13,569 nt of DNA, taken from assembly GCA_910584185.1 (NCBI GenBank), contig CAJTYC010000067.1:1-13569 (forward strand), in the 5' to 3' direction. This DNA is from an uncultured Muribaculaceae bacterium (GTDB taxonomy: Bacteria > Bacteroidota > Bacteroidia > Bacteroidales > Muribaculaceae). Numbering within the stretch: the first letter of the stretch is position 1; the number at the start of each line of letters is the position of its first letter. The position numbers were made by a program, and so were the translations under genes. Of the stretch, positions 5,853-13,569 are shown one piece after another. The notes below the pieces were generated by a model. The model had not been told where the DNA came from, did not search any database, and saw only the letters and a list, made by a program, of their open reading frames with translations.

Positions 5853-8129
5853 ATGGACATAGTTTTTCTCGGAATTGTAATTTTCCTTTTTCTGCTGGCA
5901 ATCTTTGACCTCTCTGTGGGTGTCAGCAATGATGCCGTGAATTTCCTTTCATCGGCTGTAGGCACCAAAGCAGCAACTTTCAAGAGGGTTGTGCTGGTGG
6001 CTGCAATTGGTGTGTTTGTCGGTGCCGCGATGAGCAACGGCATGATGGACATAGCGCGACATGGCATCTTCAGGCCGGAGAACCTTTCGTTTTATGATGT
6101 CATAGCGATTTTCATGGCGGTTATGGTGACCGACATAATCTTGCTCGACATCTTCAATTCGCTCGGCATGCCGACTTCGACCACGGTCTCGATGGTGTTC
6201 GAGCTTCTTGGTGCCACCTTTGTGGTGGCTCTGTTCAAACTCGCTGAGCCGGGCAATACCCTCGGCATTGGCGAACTGCTCAACACCGAAAAGGCTTTGT
6301 CGGTGATTCTCGGCATATTTCTCTCTGTGGCAATTGCTTTCGTGTTTGGCACGGTGGTGCAATTCATCACGCGCCTGGTCTTCACTTTCGAATACAAGAG
6401 CCGCATGAAGTGGAAGGTCGGTCTTTTTGGAGGCATAGCCACAACTGCCATAATATATTTCATGCTCATCAAGGGTATCAAGGACCTTACCATTATGACC
6501 CCCGAACTGAAGGCTTGGATTGATTCCAACACTTTGCTTATACTCGGCAGCTCGCTCGTGGTGTTCACCCTGCTGATGCAATTGCTTCATTTCATGAAGG
6601 TGAATGTGTTCAAGGTCGTGGTGCTGTTGGGCACTTTCTCGCTTGCCATGGCGTTTGCCGGCAATGACCTTGTCAATTTCATCGGAGTCCCGCTCACGTC
6701 GCTCGCATCTTATCAGGACTATGCTGCCAATGGCGGCGGCGACCTGCATGGCTTCATGATGAGCAGCCTTAACGGGCCGGCCCAGACCCCGTTCTATTTC
6801 TTGGTGGGCGCCGGCATGATTATGGTGGTTTCGCTCGCCACTTCGAGAAAGGCCCGACAGGTCACTCAGACCACAGTGGGTCTTAGCTCGCAGAGTCAAG
6901 GCGACGAGCTTTTCGGTTCTTCACGAATCGGCAGGTCGCTCGTGAGGGGCGCAATCAATTCTTTCACCTGGCTGAATGAGAGGACTCCGTCCCGCGTGAA
7001 ACGATGGGTGGCAAGGCGTATGGACACCACCGTGCAGCAACCCGAGGAGGGGGCGGCTTTCGACCTTGTGAGAGGAGCTGTCAACCTGATGCTCGCCGGT
7101 ATGCTGATTGCTTGGGGCACTTCGTTGAAGCTCCCGCTCTCCACAACGTTCGTCACTTTCATGGTGGCCATGGGCACATCGCTTGCCGACCGTGCCTGGG
7201 GGCGCGAGAGCGCCGTGTTCAGGATCACTGGCGTGATATCTGTAATCGGCGGCTGGTTTATCACTGCCGGGGTGGCTTTTATCGGTGCCGGTCTTGTGGT
7301 ATGCCTGATGCATATGGGGGGCGTGCCGCTTATGATTGCCGGTGGTGTCATAGCGCTCGCCATGCTCATCAGAAGCAATATCCGTTTCAACAAAAAGAAG
7401 AATGAGGTGCTCCGCGACACCCTGTTCCAGACAATCCTCTCTACTGACGACGCCTCGGAGGTATGGCCTCTGCTCCGCATATATATCAATGAGAAGCAGA
7501 AGATGTTTCTCTCTTTCGGGGCAGACGTTTACCGCAATGTGATCGATGGCTTCATGACCGATAAGGGGAAGCTCCTTTCTGTGGCTGAAAAGTCTTTGGT
7601 CACTGAGAAGGATGTGCTCAAGGGCCAGCGGCGCAAGCTCACTCTCTGTTTGCGAAAGGCCACGCCGCAGATTGCCATGGAGAAGAGCACCTGGTTTCAT
7701 CTGAGCAACAACATGGCAATGTCGATAACCTACAGCCTGAGGCGCATCAATGAGGTGTGCAAGGAGCATGTCGACAATAATTTCATGCCGCTGCCGGAGC
7801 GCTTTCATCAGTCGCTTGCCGATGTGCGCGATGAGGTATGCGCAATATTCAACGATGCAGTCAGCGCCGTTGACGAGAATAATCCTGAGACTATAGATGC
7901 GCTCAGACTCCGTTGCGAGGCTGTGAAGCGAAAGATTTCCGACAAGTCAAGGCAGGTCTATGACTTCCTGCAAAATGGCGATACCGCCGACATGACGGTG
8001 GCTTATGTATATCTGAATCTACTCCAGGAGAGCCGAGAACTCGTCACCTCGCTACGCAAGATGCTGCGCGCGGCCGGAAAACTGAATCTCGCACCTTCGC
8101 ACTACAGAAGTTTCTCGCTTACCAACTAA
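5853..8129 (+). CDS. pit: PiT-family phosphate transporter with PhoU-like C-terminus
   Basis: A 758-residue inorganic phosphate permease of the long Bacteroidetes type. The two inverted PiT repeats are visible. The signature GVSNDAVNF (23-31) is mirrored by AGNDLVNFIG (269-278). The motifs MPTSTTVSMVFE (106-117) and LPLSTTFVTFM (428-438) are the paired serine/threonine loops of the substrate pathway. About 10-12 hydrophobic helices span residues 1-505. A cytoplasmic helical tail (about 515-745) resembles PhoU/DUF47 proteins, which in other bacteria are separate accessory regulators of Pit. The protein takes up phosphate with Na+ or H+. The frame extends upstream to a TTG at 5766, but ATG 5853 is chosen because MDIVFLGIVIFLFLLAIFDL begins exactly where family proteins begin, while the preceding 29 codons (MHRIQTRVMVPVDWD...) look untranslated. 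The gene stands alone after the two-component pair and ends before a strong hairpin. Confidence 0.92.
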   Translation: MDIVFLGIVIFLFLLAIFDLSVGVSNDAVNFLSSAVGTKAATFKRVVLVAAIGVFVGAAMSNGMMDIARHGIFRPENLSFYDVIAIFMAVMVTDIILLDIFNSLGMPTSTTVSMVFELLGATFVVALFKLAEPGNTLGIGELLNTEKALSVILGIFLSVAIAFVFGTVVQFITRLVFTFEYKSRMKWKVGLFGGIATTAIIYFMLIKGIKDLTIMTPELKAWIDSNTLLILGSSLVVFTLLMQLLHFMKVNVFKVVVLLGTFSLAMAFAGNDLVNFIGVPLTSLASYQDYAANGGGDLHGFMMSSLNGPAQTPFYFLVGAGMIMVVSLATSRKARQVTQTTVGLSSQSQGDELFGSSRIGRSLVRGAINSFTWLNERTPSRVKRWVARRMDTTVQQPEEGAAFDLVRGAVNLMLAGMLIAWGTSLKLPLSTTFVTFMVAMGTSLADRAWGRESAVFRITGVISVIGGWFITAGVAFIGAGLVVCLMHMGGVPLMIAGGVIALAMLIRSNIRFNKKKNEVLRDTLFQTILSTDDASEVWPLLRIYINEKQKMFLSFGADVYRNVIDGFMTDKGKLLSVAEKSLVTEKDVLKGQRRKLTLCLRKATPQIAMEKSTWFHLSNNMAMSITYSLRRINEVCKEHVDNNFMPLPERFHQSLADVRDEVCAIFNDAVSAVDENNPETIDALRLRCEAVKRKISDKSRQVYDFLQNGDTADMTVAYVYLNLLQESRELVTSLRKMLRAAGKLNLAPSHYRSFSLTN

Positions 8130-8167
8130 CGCCCTCCCCATCTATGTAACGATTAAACAACTTATGT

Positions 8168-8311
8168 TGCAAATTTTGGTCATTTGCTTGTTTTAGGAGT
8201 TGCTAATTTAAAAATTTGCGTAATTTGCGTAATTTGCGATTCATCCTTCCTGCCGAGTTTTTCTTATCGCAAATTTCGCAAATTTCGCAAATTTCGCAAA
8301 TTAAGGGTCAT
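8168..8311. repeat. Diverged single copy of the 118-bp repeat
   Basis: The sequence from GCAAATTTTGGTCATTTGCT (8169) through AGTTGCTAATTTAAAAATTT (8198 on) to about 8311 aligns with the 118-bp unit tandemly repeated at 13264-13569. It contains the conserved central block ATTCATCCTTCCTGC. It carries a stronger internal palindrome than the array copies: AATTTGCG-type triplets on the left (about 8213-8239) pair with TCGCAAATTTCGCAAATTTC and following on the right (about 8267-8293) at 25 of 27 positions around a roughly 27-nt loop. It sits between the transporter stop and the hairpin terminator. An open frame at 8184-8387 is only a translation of this repeat. About 20 bp upstream, at 8146-8157, is GTAACGATTAAA, the start of the terminal repeat of the element at 12948-13121. 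Confidence 0.75.
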
Positions 8312-8342
8312 GCGCAAATGTCCGTGGCAAGCACTAAAATTT

Positions 8343-8377
8343 AACAAAGGGACGCACGAACCGTGCGCCCCTTTGTT
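8343..8377. terminator. Strong bidirectional hairpin terminator
   Basis: The arms AACAAAGGGACGCACG (8343-8358) and CGTGCGCCCCTTTGTT (8362-8377) pair at 15 of 16 positions around a 3-nt loop (one A-C mismatch). It lies between the plus-strand transporter gene (end 8129) and the minus-strand gene (end 8406), so it can serve both. The T-rich tails are short and are largely provided by the base of the stem. Confidence 0.8.
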
Positions 8378-8405
8378 TAGTCTATAGATTGTTATCTATC
8401 TGTTG

Positions 8406-11400
8406 TTATCTTACCATCACTTTCTTGCCGGCTGCTATGTAGATTCCGGCCGGAAGTGAGATTTCGGTTACGCCTGCCTGTGCTGATATGTACTTCACGA
8501 GTGTTCCCTGCATGTTGTAGACTGCAACCTCAGTGTCGCTGTCGCTTGTGATGCGGAGCATTCCTTTCAATCCCTCTATGAGCATTCCATCGAGTGCAAA
8601 TGTCTCTTCTACGTCAGTGAGGTCTTTCTTGATGGTCAGCTTGTATTGGTTCATATCAAGAATCAGATGGTGCGTGCCATTGTTCTTGTCACCGATAATT
8701 TCCCATGGCGACACCCAATAATCATAAGGTGCCAGTGCCAGCATCACGACTTCATCTTCAGCCGATTTCATGTCGATGCTGTGGCTGTTATAACGTGCCC
8801 CTACCGGTGTGGTAATCTTGCCTTCGGTCACATTGCCTCCTATGATGTTCATGAGCTTTGTGGTTGGCAGCTTCACATCTCCCTCATACACACCTTTCGA
8901 TGTCTCTTTAAGGGCGTGGTCCGCAAGCTCCGGAAGTCTGAACACCGAGTAGTAGGGATAATTGTAGTTGTAGTCACCATCCACCACATAGTAATGTTTC
9001 ACTGCCTTGGCAGCGGCAATAGAGAGTTTGTGGGTGTTGTGGTCTATACGGAATGCTATTTCGCTGCCTGTGTACTGAGCGGGGATAATCCAGTGGTGAG
9101 CCTCGCTCGCAGCTTTGCGGCGTGTTGTTGAGCCGGCGGGCTTCGTTGCGTAGTAGGTGCTGTAATTGCCATGCTCGTCGAAGGTCACCTCCGTGTCGGA
9201 TGCAGGCATTATCACTTCGTTGTCAGCCGTAACGAAGTTTACGGCCACATCCTCTTTCTTTTCAGGTATATCTACGGCTGCGGTCATTACGTTATCTTCT
9301 GTGCCTGACTACACTGCCTCGCTGCCGTCCACTTCCTCATCATCGCTGAAGATACTGAACTTCTGAAGTTCATCCATATCCACTGCCTCGAGAGTCATGG
9401 TCATATCCTTGAGATTCAGCGTGACATCGGCTGTGCATTCCTTCACGTCAGGAAATTTGTAAGACACGCTGCTGATTGCAAGTGGCGCTTCCAATTTTTG
9501 ACCTTCGAAATATGCATCCTCATTGCCGCCGGCTTTTGACACATATGTGTTTTTGGAATTGTCGAAAGTAAAGACATAATATTGAGGGGCACCGGCTACA
9601 TCATACACCGTGGTTTCATTTCTTGCAGAGAAATAGAGCTGCGCCTGTCCATTTCCGTCGTTGTGTATATCTACACGACCTGAATATATCGGGTCTTCTC
9701 CGGCTTTTTTTATCGAGCTTGACGCTCTTGTTGTCGGTGACTTTATTGGCATACATATCCACTTTTGCAAGATCAACTAACGCATATTGGTTGATAAGCA
9801 CCCAGCCACCTTGCCATGCCGGCTCGGTGAAATGGCAATAGCGTGCGCCTGACAGTCCATATATTCCATTTTCCATAAAATTGAAGGCCCCGTCTTTCCA
9901 TTCCACCTCTCGCTCTATTCCTCCCCATACAGGATGGTCAAAGGTGCCGAATGAGAAGTCAAACTTGCCGGCGGGTATATATACCACAGTGCCGTAATAG
10001 GCATTTATAGTGTAGTTGCCGAACGATTCCGCTGTTTCTATGTTCAGTTCTTTGTTTCCGGTGGGTTCGCCGACAATGAAGAATTTGTTGGAGTCCGTGA
10101 TAATAAGCTCTGTATTGTTGTTGACGATTTTTGCATCATAGGATCCCAAGGGGAGCGATGCGAGTGAAATCCCGGTGCCCGGTGTGGTTGATATGCCATC
10201 CTTTGCTTTCAGCTTAAGGCGTGCGATACCTGCCTTGTTTAGCTCGAGCTTGGCCTGCGGGTCTGCCGGCTCGAGCAGGTATGAACCCATCCACTCTGCT
10301 TCCTCTGTCGAGAATGGCAATGTGCGCGAGTGCAGCACAAGTTCATCCTTGTCTGAAGTATGATTGAAGTAGCTATCGGTAGAAATGCTGTTTCCGGATA
10401 CTAATGAAATTGTAGGAAGGTCTCTCTTCGGTCCTAATTCTTTATCAAGGGGAGATGAGTAGAAACTTACCGTTTCATTTACCAGATCCAATAATATGTA
10501 GATGCGGTCTCCGTCGTAATTGTTGAAACAGAAATTGCCCAGGCCCTTATTATATAAGGTGTAATCTGTTCCAACCTCTGAAGGCATTTTGTAGAAATCC
10601 ATTGGGTTCGATCCGAGGCTTGCTTCATCAGTCCATCCTTTCAGGTCAGTGAAGAAACGGAATGATACTGCTCCGTTTTCATCCTTTTTAGCTTCGATGC
10701 TGCCATAATACATTCCGTCGATGGTGCTGAGTATGCGATGGTCCTGATAGAAATCGTAGTTTGACATACTTGGTGCTGTCCAGTCGGAGTTGGTACCTAC
10801 TACATATATTGATGAAGCTTCATTGTTCTCCTCTCCAAACTGCACCGCCATGCTGCCCGTTGCCTTGGTGTCAACCTTGACAGTTGTTCCTTTAACAATG
10901 CCGCTCCAATAGCCCGAGTTATCGCCCCCTACAGTCATTGAACTGTAGGCTACATCGCGACGGAAACTAAGTGTGCGGTTCCTTTCACCGGGTGTGATGT
11001 ATACATTCTCTGCCGGAGTGGCTCCAACCTTCTTGAGAAATCTTACTTCCTTGCCGCTCTCGACAGTTCCTTCATACACCCCATCAGATGTCTTGGTGAG
11101 ATGAGGAAATTTGTCGACCACATAGCTGAAGTTTTCTCGGTCAATATTGAAATTATCGTCGGGAGTTACTACCACAAGATAATCCATATTGTCAACATTC
11201 GGAAGCGAACTTGAATCCTGAGTATTATATATTCTGATAAATGATGTTTCAATAAACTGAATCGTACCTCCCTCCCAATCGGTAATCGTCCATTTTATTG
11301 GAGTTGTCATTGTCATAGCTGAAGTCCAAGAGCTTAGATTTTGATTTGCCCGCTATTGAAGTGTCGGAACTCGGGCAACCGAACAAGTCTTTGAACGCAT

Positions 11401-12037
11401 TGTAAATCCTGAATGAGCATTCACCTTTGGGAATAAAATATTCAGGCTTGTCATTATTATTCTGATATACACATGCCATCTTGATGGCTTCCACAGTGCT
11501 CGGTTTGGTGTCACTATTGAATACCGGCATAATGGCCTTGTCGCTGACCACCCACATCTCTTTCTTGTTCAGGTCAAGGTGATATTTCACTTCTTGAGTG
11601 CCTTCGGGCAGTGCGATATGCCATGTGTTCGCCTCGGAGGGGGAGTATTCCTTGACATTCACTTGTGCGGTATAATAAACGCCGCTCTTCGACTCCAGCG
11701 TGGGTTCGTATATGGTGCCTTGGGGCACGGGGCCTACAAAGTTCTCATGCCAGCAGGCTCCGTTGTTGTAATCGTCGGAAAGTTTGGTTATGAACCTGAA
11801 CCATATGTCAACGTCACCTTCCCTGACTGGCAGCACGCCTTCATACACGTTGGAGCCTTCTGCGGTCTCCCATATACGCACGTTGTCCTATTCTTCTTGA
11901 AACTCAATTGTAGGAGATGCCCATTTATTGTCGGCACCGGCCACATACACGCATCGCTTTTCGGCTTGGAGTTGCCATGCGACACCACATACGAGCGTGG
12001 CCATTGCCGCTGCCCGTAACCATGTAGTTTTTTTCAT
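8406..12037 (-). pseudogene. Secreted multidomain protein with Por sorting-like tail, broken
   Basis: This is one ancestral gene of 1209 codons, recovered by removing two single-base insertions. Start ATG 12037-12035 encodes a signal peptide (MKKTTWLRAAAMATLVCG, likely cleaved after LQA at residue 26). Four lesions are visible. An in-frame TAG at 11890-11888 is codon 50. A one-base gain in an A run (TTTT at 11293-11296 on the plus strand) shifts KMDDYRLGG away from KWTITDWEGG. A gain in a seven-base run at 9705-9711 shifts KKSRRRP away from KKAGEDPIYSG. A second in-frame TAG lies at 9311-9309. Repeated beta-rich modules are visible, with a YVxGxxxxW start, a GVYEG/GMYYG turn and an FRF(I/F)T strand, at about residues 28-85 and 409-467; isolated GVYEG turns recur near 319 and in the last third. 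This resembles SusE/F-like surface proteins. The last 50 residues (ITSDSDTEVAVYNMQGTLVK ... LPAGIYIAAGKKVMVR) match a type IX secretion/Por C-terminal sorting domain. The intact cellular role is unknown. Confidence 0.85.
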
Positions 12038-12122
12038 GTTCTCTGATGTTAGTTAATATTGTTGTTATGTTTATTTTAATGTTATATTACAAGTAGTTTG
12101 ATGTTTTCAATGCGAATTATTG

Positions 12123-12153
12123 CAAAAGTAACAAAAAATCATAATATTACAAA
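12123..12153 (-). promoter_or_regulatory. Bacteroidetes promoter for the secreted-protein gene
   Basis: Read on the minus strand: TTTG (12153-12150), 19 nt, then TACTTTTG (12130-12123), a full match to the -33/-7 Bacteroidetes consensus TTTG-N19-TAnnTTTG. The start codon lies 86 nt downstream of the -7 box, leaving an AT-rich leader of about 80 nt. The promoter appears undamaged although the gene it serves is broken. The remaining DNA up to 12289 shows nothing recognisable. Confidence 0.75.
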
Positions 12154-12289
12154 TGAATTATGCTGCATAACATAGTGTATAGCAGCGCGAGATAGGCATA
12201 ACCGAAGGCAGATGCCAACTATCGTAGCCAAACCCTATAGACAAAGTTTTTATGAGACGGACTCTTAAATTATAAAAAACGAAGTCCTA

Positions 12290-12862
12290 TTACTCAAGAA
12301 GCCGGCGGTAGTAGGCCGCCTTCTTGTCGAGGGCGAGAGGATAGGCGCGGCTGGTGCTGGGCATTCGCCAGAGGTCTATGCCCCTTTCTTCCCATCTCAC
12401 TTTTTCACCCATCTTGGGGGCTTCGGTGCCGGTCAGCGAAGCAAGCACTCCGGCTGCCTTTTCGCCGGTTGTGGCTATGGCGCGTAGATGTGGCATGCGT
12501 GAAAGCAACGCCTCAAGGTCTACCGGTTCCACTATCTCAAGAAACTTGTCGGACGCATTGCCGGCGAGCCGCCTGATGAGCCGTCCCGTGTCGTGAAGGG
12601 CGATTCCCTCACGGTTAAGAAGCTCTTTGATGCGTGGTAAGTCAAAATCTTTCGTGCCGGGCACCAGAAGTGCATTGCGGTCGCCATAATATATCAACCC
12701 CATCATATACCAGAAGTCGTTGGTGCGGTTAGGGTAATAAAACTCCATGGACCAGCGCTTGGGTTGCGGAGGGAATGTACCCATAATCAGCACCCTCGCA
12801 TCATCCGGCACCCAAGGCTCAAAAGGATGCCGCTCCAACATTATCTCATCGTCACTCATCAT
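12290..12862 (-). CDS. Uracil-DNA glycosylase superfamily protein (Mug/TDG-like)
   Basis: A 190-residue protein of the UDG fold, predicted to remove uracil or mismatched bases in base-excision repair. Motif 1 is VLIMGTFPPQPKRWSMEFYY (24-43), followed by PNRTNDFW (44-51), which forms the nucleotide pocket and is characteristic of the Bacteroidetes UDG-like group. The C-terminal DNA-intercalation motif is MPSTSRAYPL (167-176), corresponding to the PSTSPA motif of Mug/TDG-like enzymes, here with Arg in place of Pro. A HDTGRLIRRLAGNASD stretch lies mid-protein. The start is set at 12862 (MMSDDE; a second ATG is at 12859). The frame could run up to a TTG at 12886, but that lies within the -7 box and so would be untranscribed. 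The gene is single, with its own promoter. Which lesion it repairs cannot be told from sequence. Confidence 0.85.
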   Translation of the reverse strand: MMSDDEIMLERHPFEPWVPDDARVLIMGTFPPQPKRWSMEFYYPNRTNDFWYMMGLIYYGDRNALLVPGTKDFDLPRIKELLNREGIALHDTGRLIRRLAGNASDKFLEIVEPVDLEALLSRMPHLRAIATTGEKAAGVLASLTGTEAPKMGEKVRWEERGIDLWRMPSTSRAYPLALDKKAAYYRRLLE

Positions 12863-12883
12863 AGATCGTTTTTTTACAAGATA

Positions 12884-12915
12884 CAAAGATAATTGATTAT
12901 GATTTTTTATGCAAA
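12884..12915 (-). promoter_or_regulatory. Bacteroidetes promoter for the DNA glycosylase gene
   Basis: On the minus strand TTTG (12915-12912), 20 nt, then TATCTTTG (12891-12884) fits the Bacteroidetes consensus. The -7 box ends 22 nt before the ATG at 12862, so the leader would be only about 15 nt. This supports the ATG at 12862 or 12859 over the upstream TTG at 12886. Confidence 0.7.
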
Positions 12916-12947
12916 TTCTTTAAATCAAAGCCTTGGAGTTCTATTTT

Positions 12948-13121
12948 AGTAACGATTAAAAAATAACTTGGTAGAGTTTCTCAGAAATTTTTATGTGATG
13001 GGCTCTGAGAAGATTTGTCTTTTACAATAAAGGAACATATCGGGATATTTGACTGTTTGGAAAAGGCAAATATTCCAAAGATTTATAGAAACTCTGCTAA
13101 GTTATTTTTTTAATCGTTACT
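12948..13121. repeat. MITE-like element with 34/35-bp terminal inverted repeats
   Basis: The left end 12948-12981 (AGTAACGATTAAAAAATAAC and on to TTTCT) and the reverse complement of the right end 13087-13121 agree almost completely, with one extra T in a T run and two substitutions. Inside are two further hairpins: TCTCAGA (12979-12985) with TCTGAGA (13004-13010), and GGATATTTG (13043-13051) with CAAATATTCC (13067-13076). No open reading frame is present, so it is either a non-autonomous transposable element or a structured RNA locus with a cloverleaf-like plan. No clear target-site duplication is visible at its edges. Confidence 0.75.
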
Positions 13122-13123
13122 TA

Positions 13124-13258
13124 GGAAGCATGATAAAATAAGTTGTGACACATTGCTTGGTCTTTACCTCACTTGGCATGTTGCATAGGTGTTAGGTGAG
13201 ACATGCCAGGTGAGGTAAATCCTTAAGCAATGTGTCCAAACTTGTTTCTCAAGCTTCC
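13124..13258. repeat. 135-bp long imperfect hairpin element
   Basis: Arms 13124-13181 and 13201-13258 (58 nt each) are inverted copies, about four in five positions matching, around a 19-nt loop. The best-conserved blocks are GGAAGC at the tips, GACACATTGCTT, TTACCTCAC and TGGCATGT next to the loop. It abuts the MITE-like element on one side (2-bp gap) and the tandem 118-bp array on the other. It has no coding potential. The length and the presence of mismatches argue against an ordinary intrinsic terminator. Confidence 0.75.
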
Positions 13259-13263
13259 CTGGC

Positions 13264-13569
13264 AGTTGCTAATTTAAAAATTTGCGTAAATGGTGTAATT
13301 TGCGATTCATCCTTCCTGCAGTGTTATTCTAATCGCAAATTTCGCGAATTTCGCAAATTTTGGTCATTTGCTTGCTTTAGGAGTTGCTAATTTAAGAATT
13401 TGCGTAAATGGTGTAATTTGCGATTCATCCTTCCTGCAGTGTTATTCTAATCGCAAATTTCGCGAATTTCGCAAATTTTGGTCATTTGCTTGCTTTAGGA
13501 GTTGCTAATTTAAGAATTTGCGTAAATGGTGTAATTTGCGATTCATCCTTCCTGCAGTGTTATTCTAAT
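13264..13569. repeat. Tandem array of a 118-bp unit, runs off window
   Basis: Copies start at 13264, 13382 and 13500 (AGTTGCTAATTTAA...), an exact 118-bp period. The third copy is cut by the window end after 70 bases. Copies two and three are identical over their shared length; copy one differs at a single base (AAAA against AAGA). Each unit carries an imperfect palindrome: AATTTGCG...TTTGCGA on the left and TCGCAAATTTCGCGAATTTC and following on the right pair at 22 of 27 positions, around a loop holding ATTCATCCTTCCTGCAG. The near-identity implies recent amplification or homogenisation. There is no sign of CRISPR spacers: the whole unit repeats without variable segments. Confidence 0.9.

Noticed and set aside
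5949..7808. Long minus-strand open frames opposite the PiT gene
   Set aside because: Translations are His/Glu/Arg-rich shadows of the transporter coding sequence with no domain signals.
8184..8387. 67-codon open frame downstream of the PiT gene
   Set aside because: It is a translation of the AATTTGCG repeat (repeated FRKFRK-type residues) and runs into the terminator hairpin.
12240..12289. Possible terminator for the DNA glycosylase gene (GGACT/AGTCC arms)
   Set aside because: Only a 5-bp stem around a loop of about 19 nt; too weak to call.
13264..13569. CRISPR-like array
   Set aside because: The entire 118-bp unit repeats without variable spacers and there are no cas genes, so it is a plain tandem repeat.

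Overview
The window reads as chromosomal DNA of a gut-type member of the order Bacteroidales, plausibly family Muribaculaceae. The evidence is promoter-like TAnnTTTG boxes (two with a TTTG about 19-20 nt upstream), no obvious Shine-Dalgarno sites, a Bacteroidetes-type KilA-N protein, a PiT phosphate carrier of the long Bacteroidetes form with a PhoU/DUF47-like tail, and a secreted protein ending in a type IX secretion (Por) sorting-like domain. The family-level placement is an inference from general resemblance.

Positions 1-2660 are accessory and partly decayed. A compact two-gene toxin-antitoxin module (52-aa antitoxin, 177-aa GNAT acetyltransferase toxin) is intact. It is followed by gene debris: unassigned coding remnants, a KilA-N gene that has lost its N-terminus, and two small open frames. 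Positions 2660-2995 are non-coding and contain a nested inverted repeat.

Positions 2996-8129 (+ strand) form the conserved core. They hold a small DUF6155-like protein, an OmpR-class response regulator, an overlapping sensor histidine kinase, and a PiT phosphate transporter. Between kinase and transporter lies a set of TT-led repeats at 10-11 bp spacing, the layout expected for an OmpR/PhoP-type binding site. This suggests, without proving it, that the two-component pair senses phosphate limitation or envelope state and controls the transporter.

A strong hairpin at 8343-8377 separates this block from the minus-strand block. That block contains a 3.6-kb secreted multi-domain protein gene broken by two in-frame TAG codons and two one-base homopolymer insertions, and an intact Mug/UDG-superfamily DNA glycosylase. 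The broken gene and the glycosylase gene each have a good Bacteroidetes promoter.

The last 620 bases (12948-13569) are a pile-up of three non-coding repeat types: a 174-bp MITE-like element with 34/35-bp terminal inverted repeats, a 135-bp long imperfect hairpin, and a tandem array of a 118-bp unit that runs off the window. A diverged single copy of the 118-bp unit also sits downstream of the phosphate transporter. These repeats are the least explained material in the window. No CRISPR array, tRNA, rRNA, transposase or prophage gene was seen.
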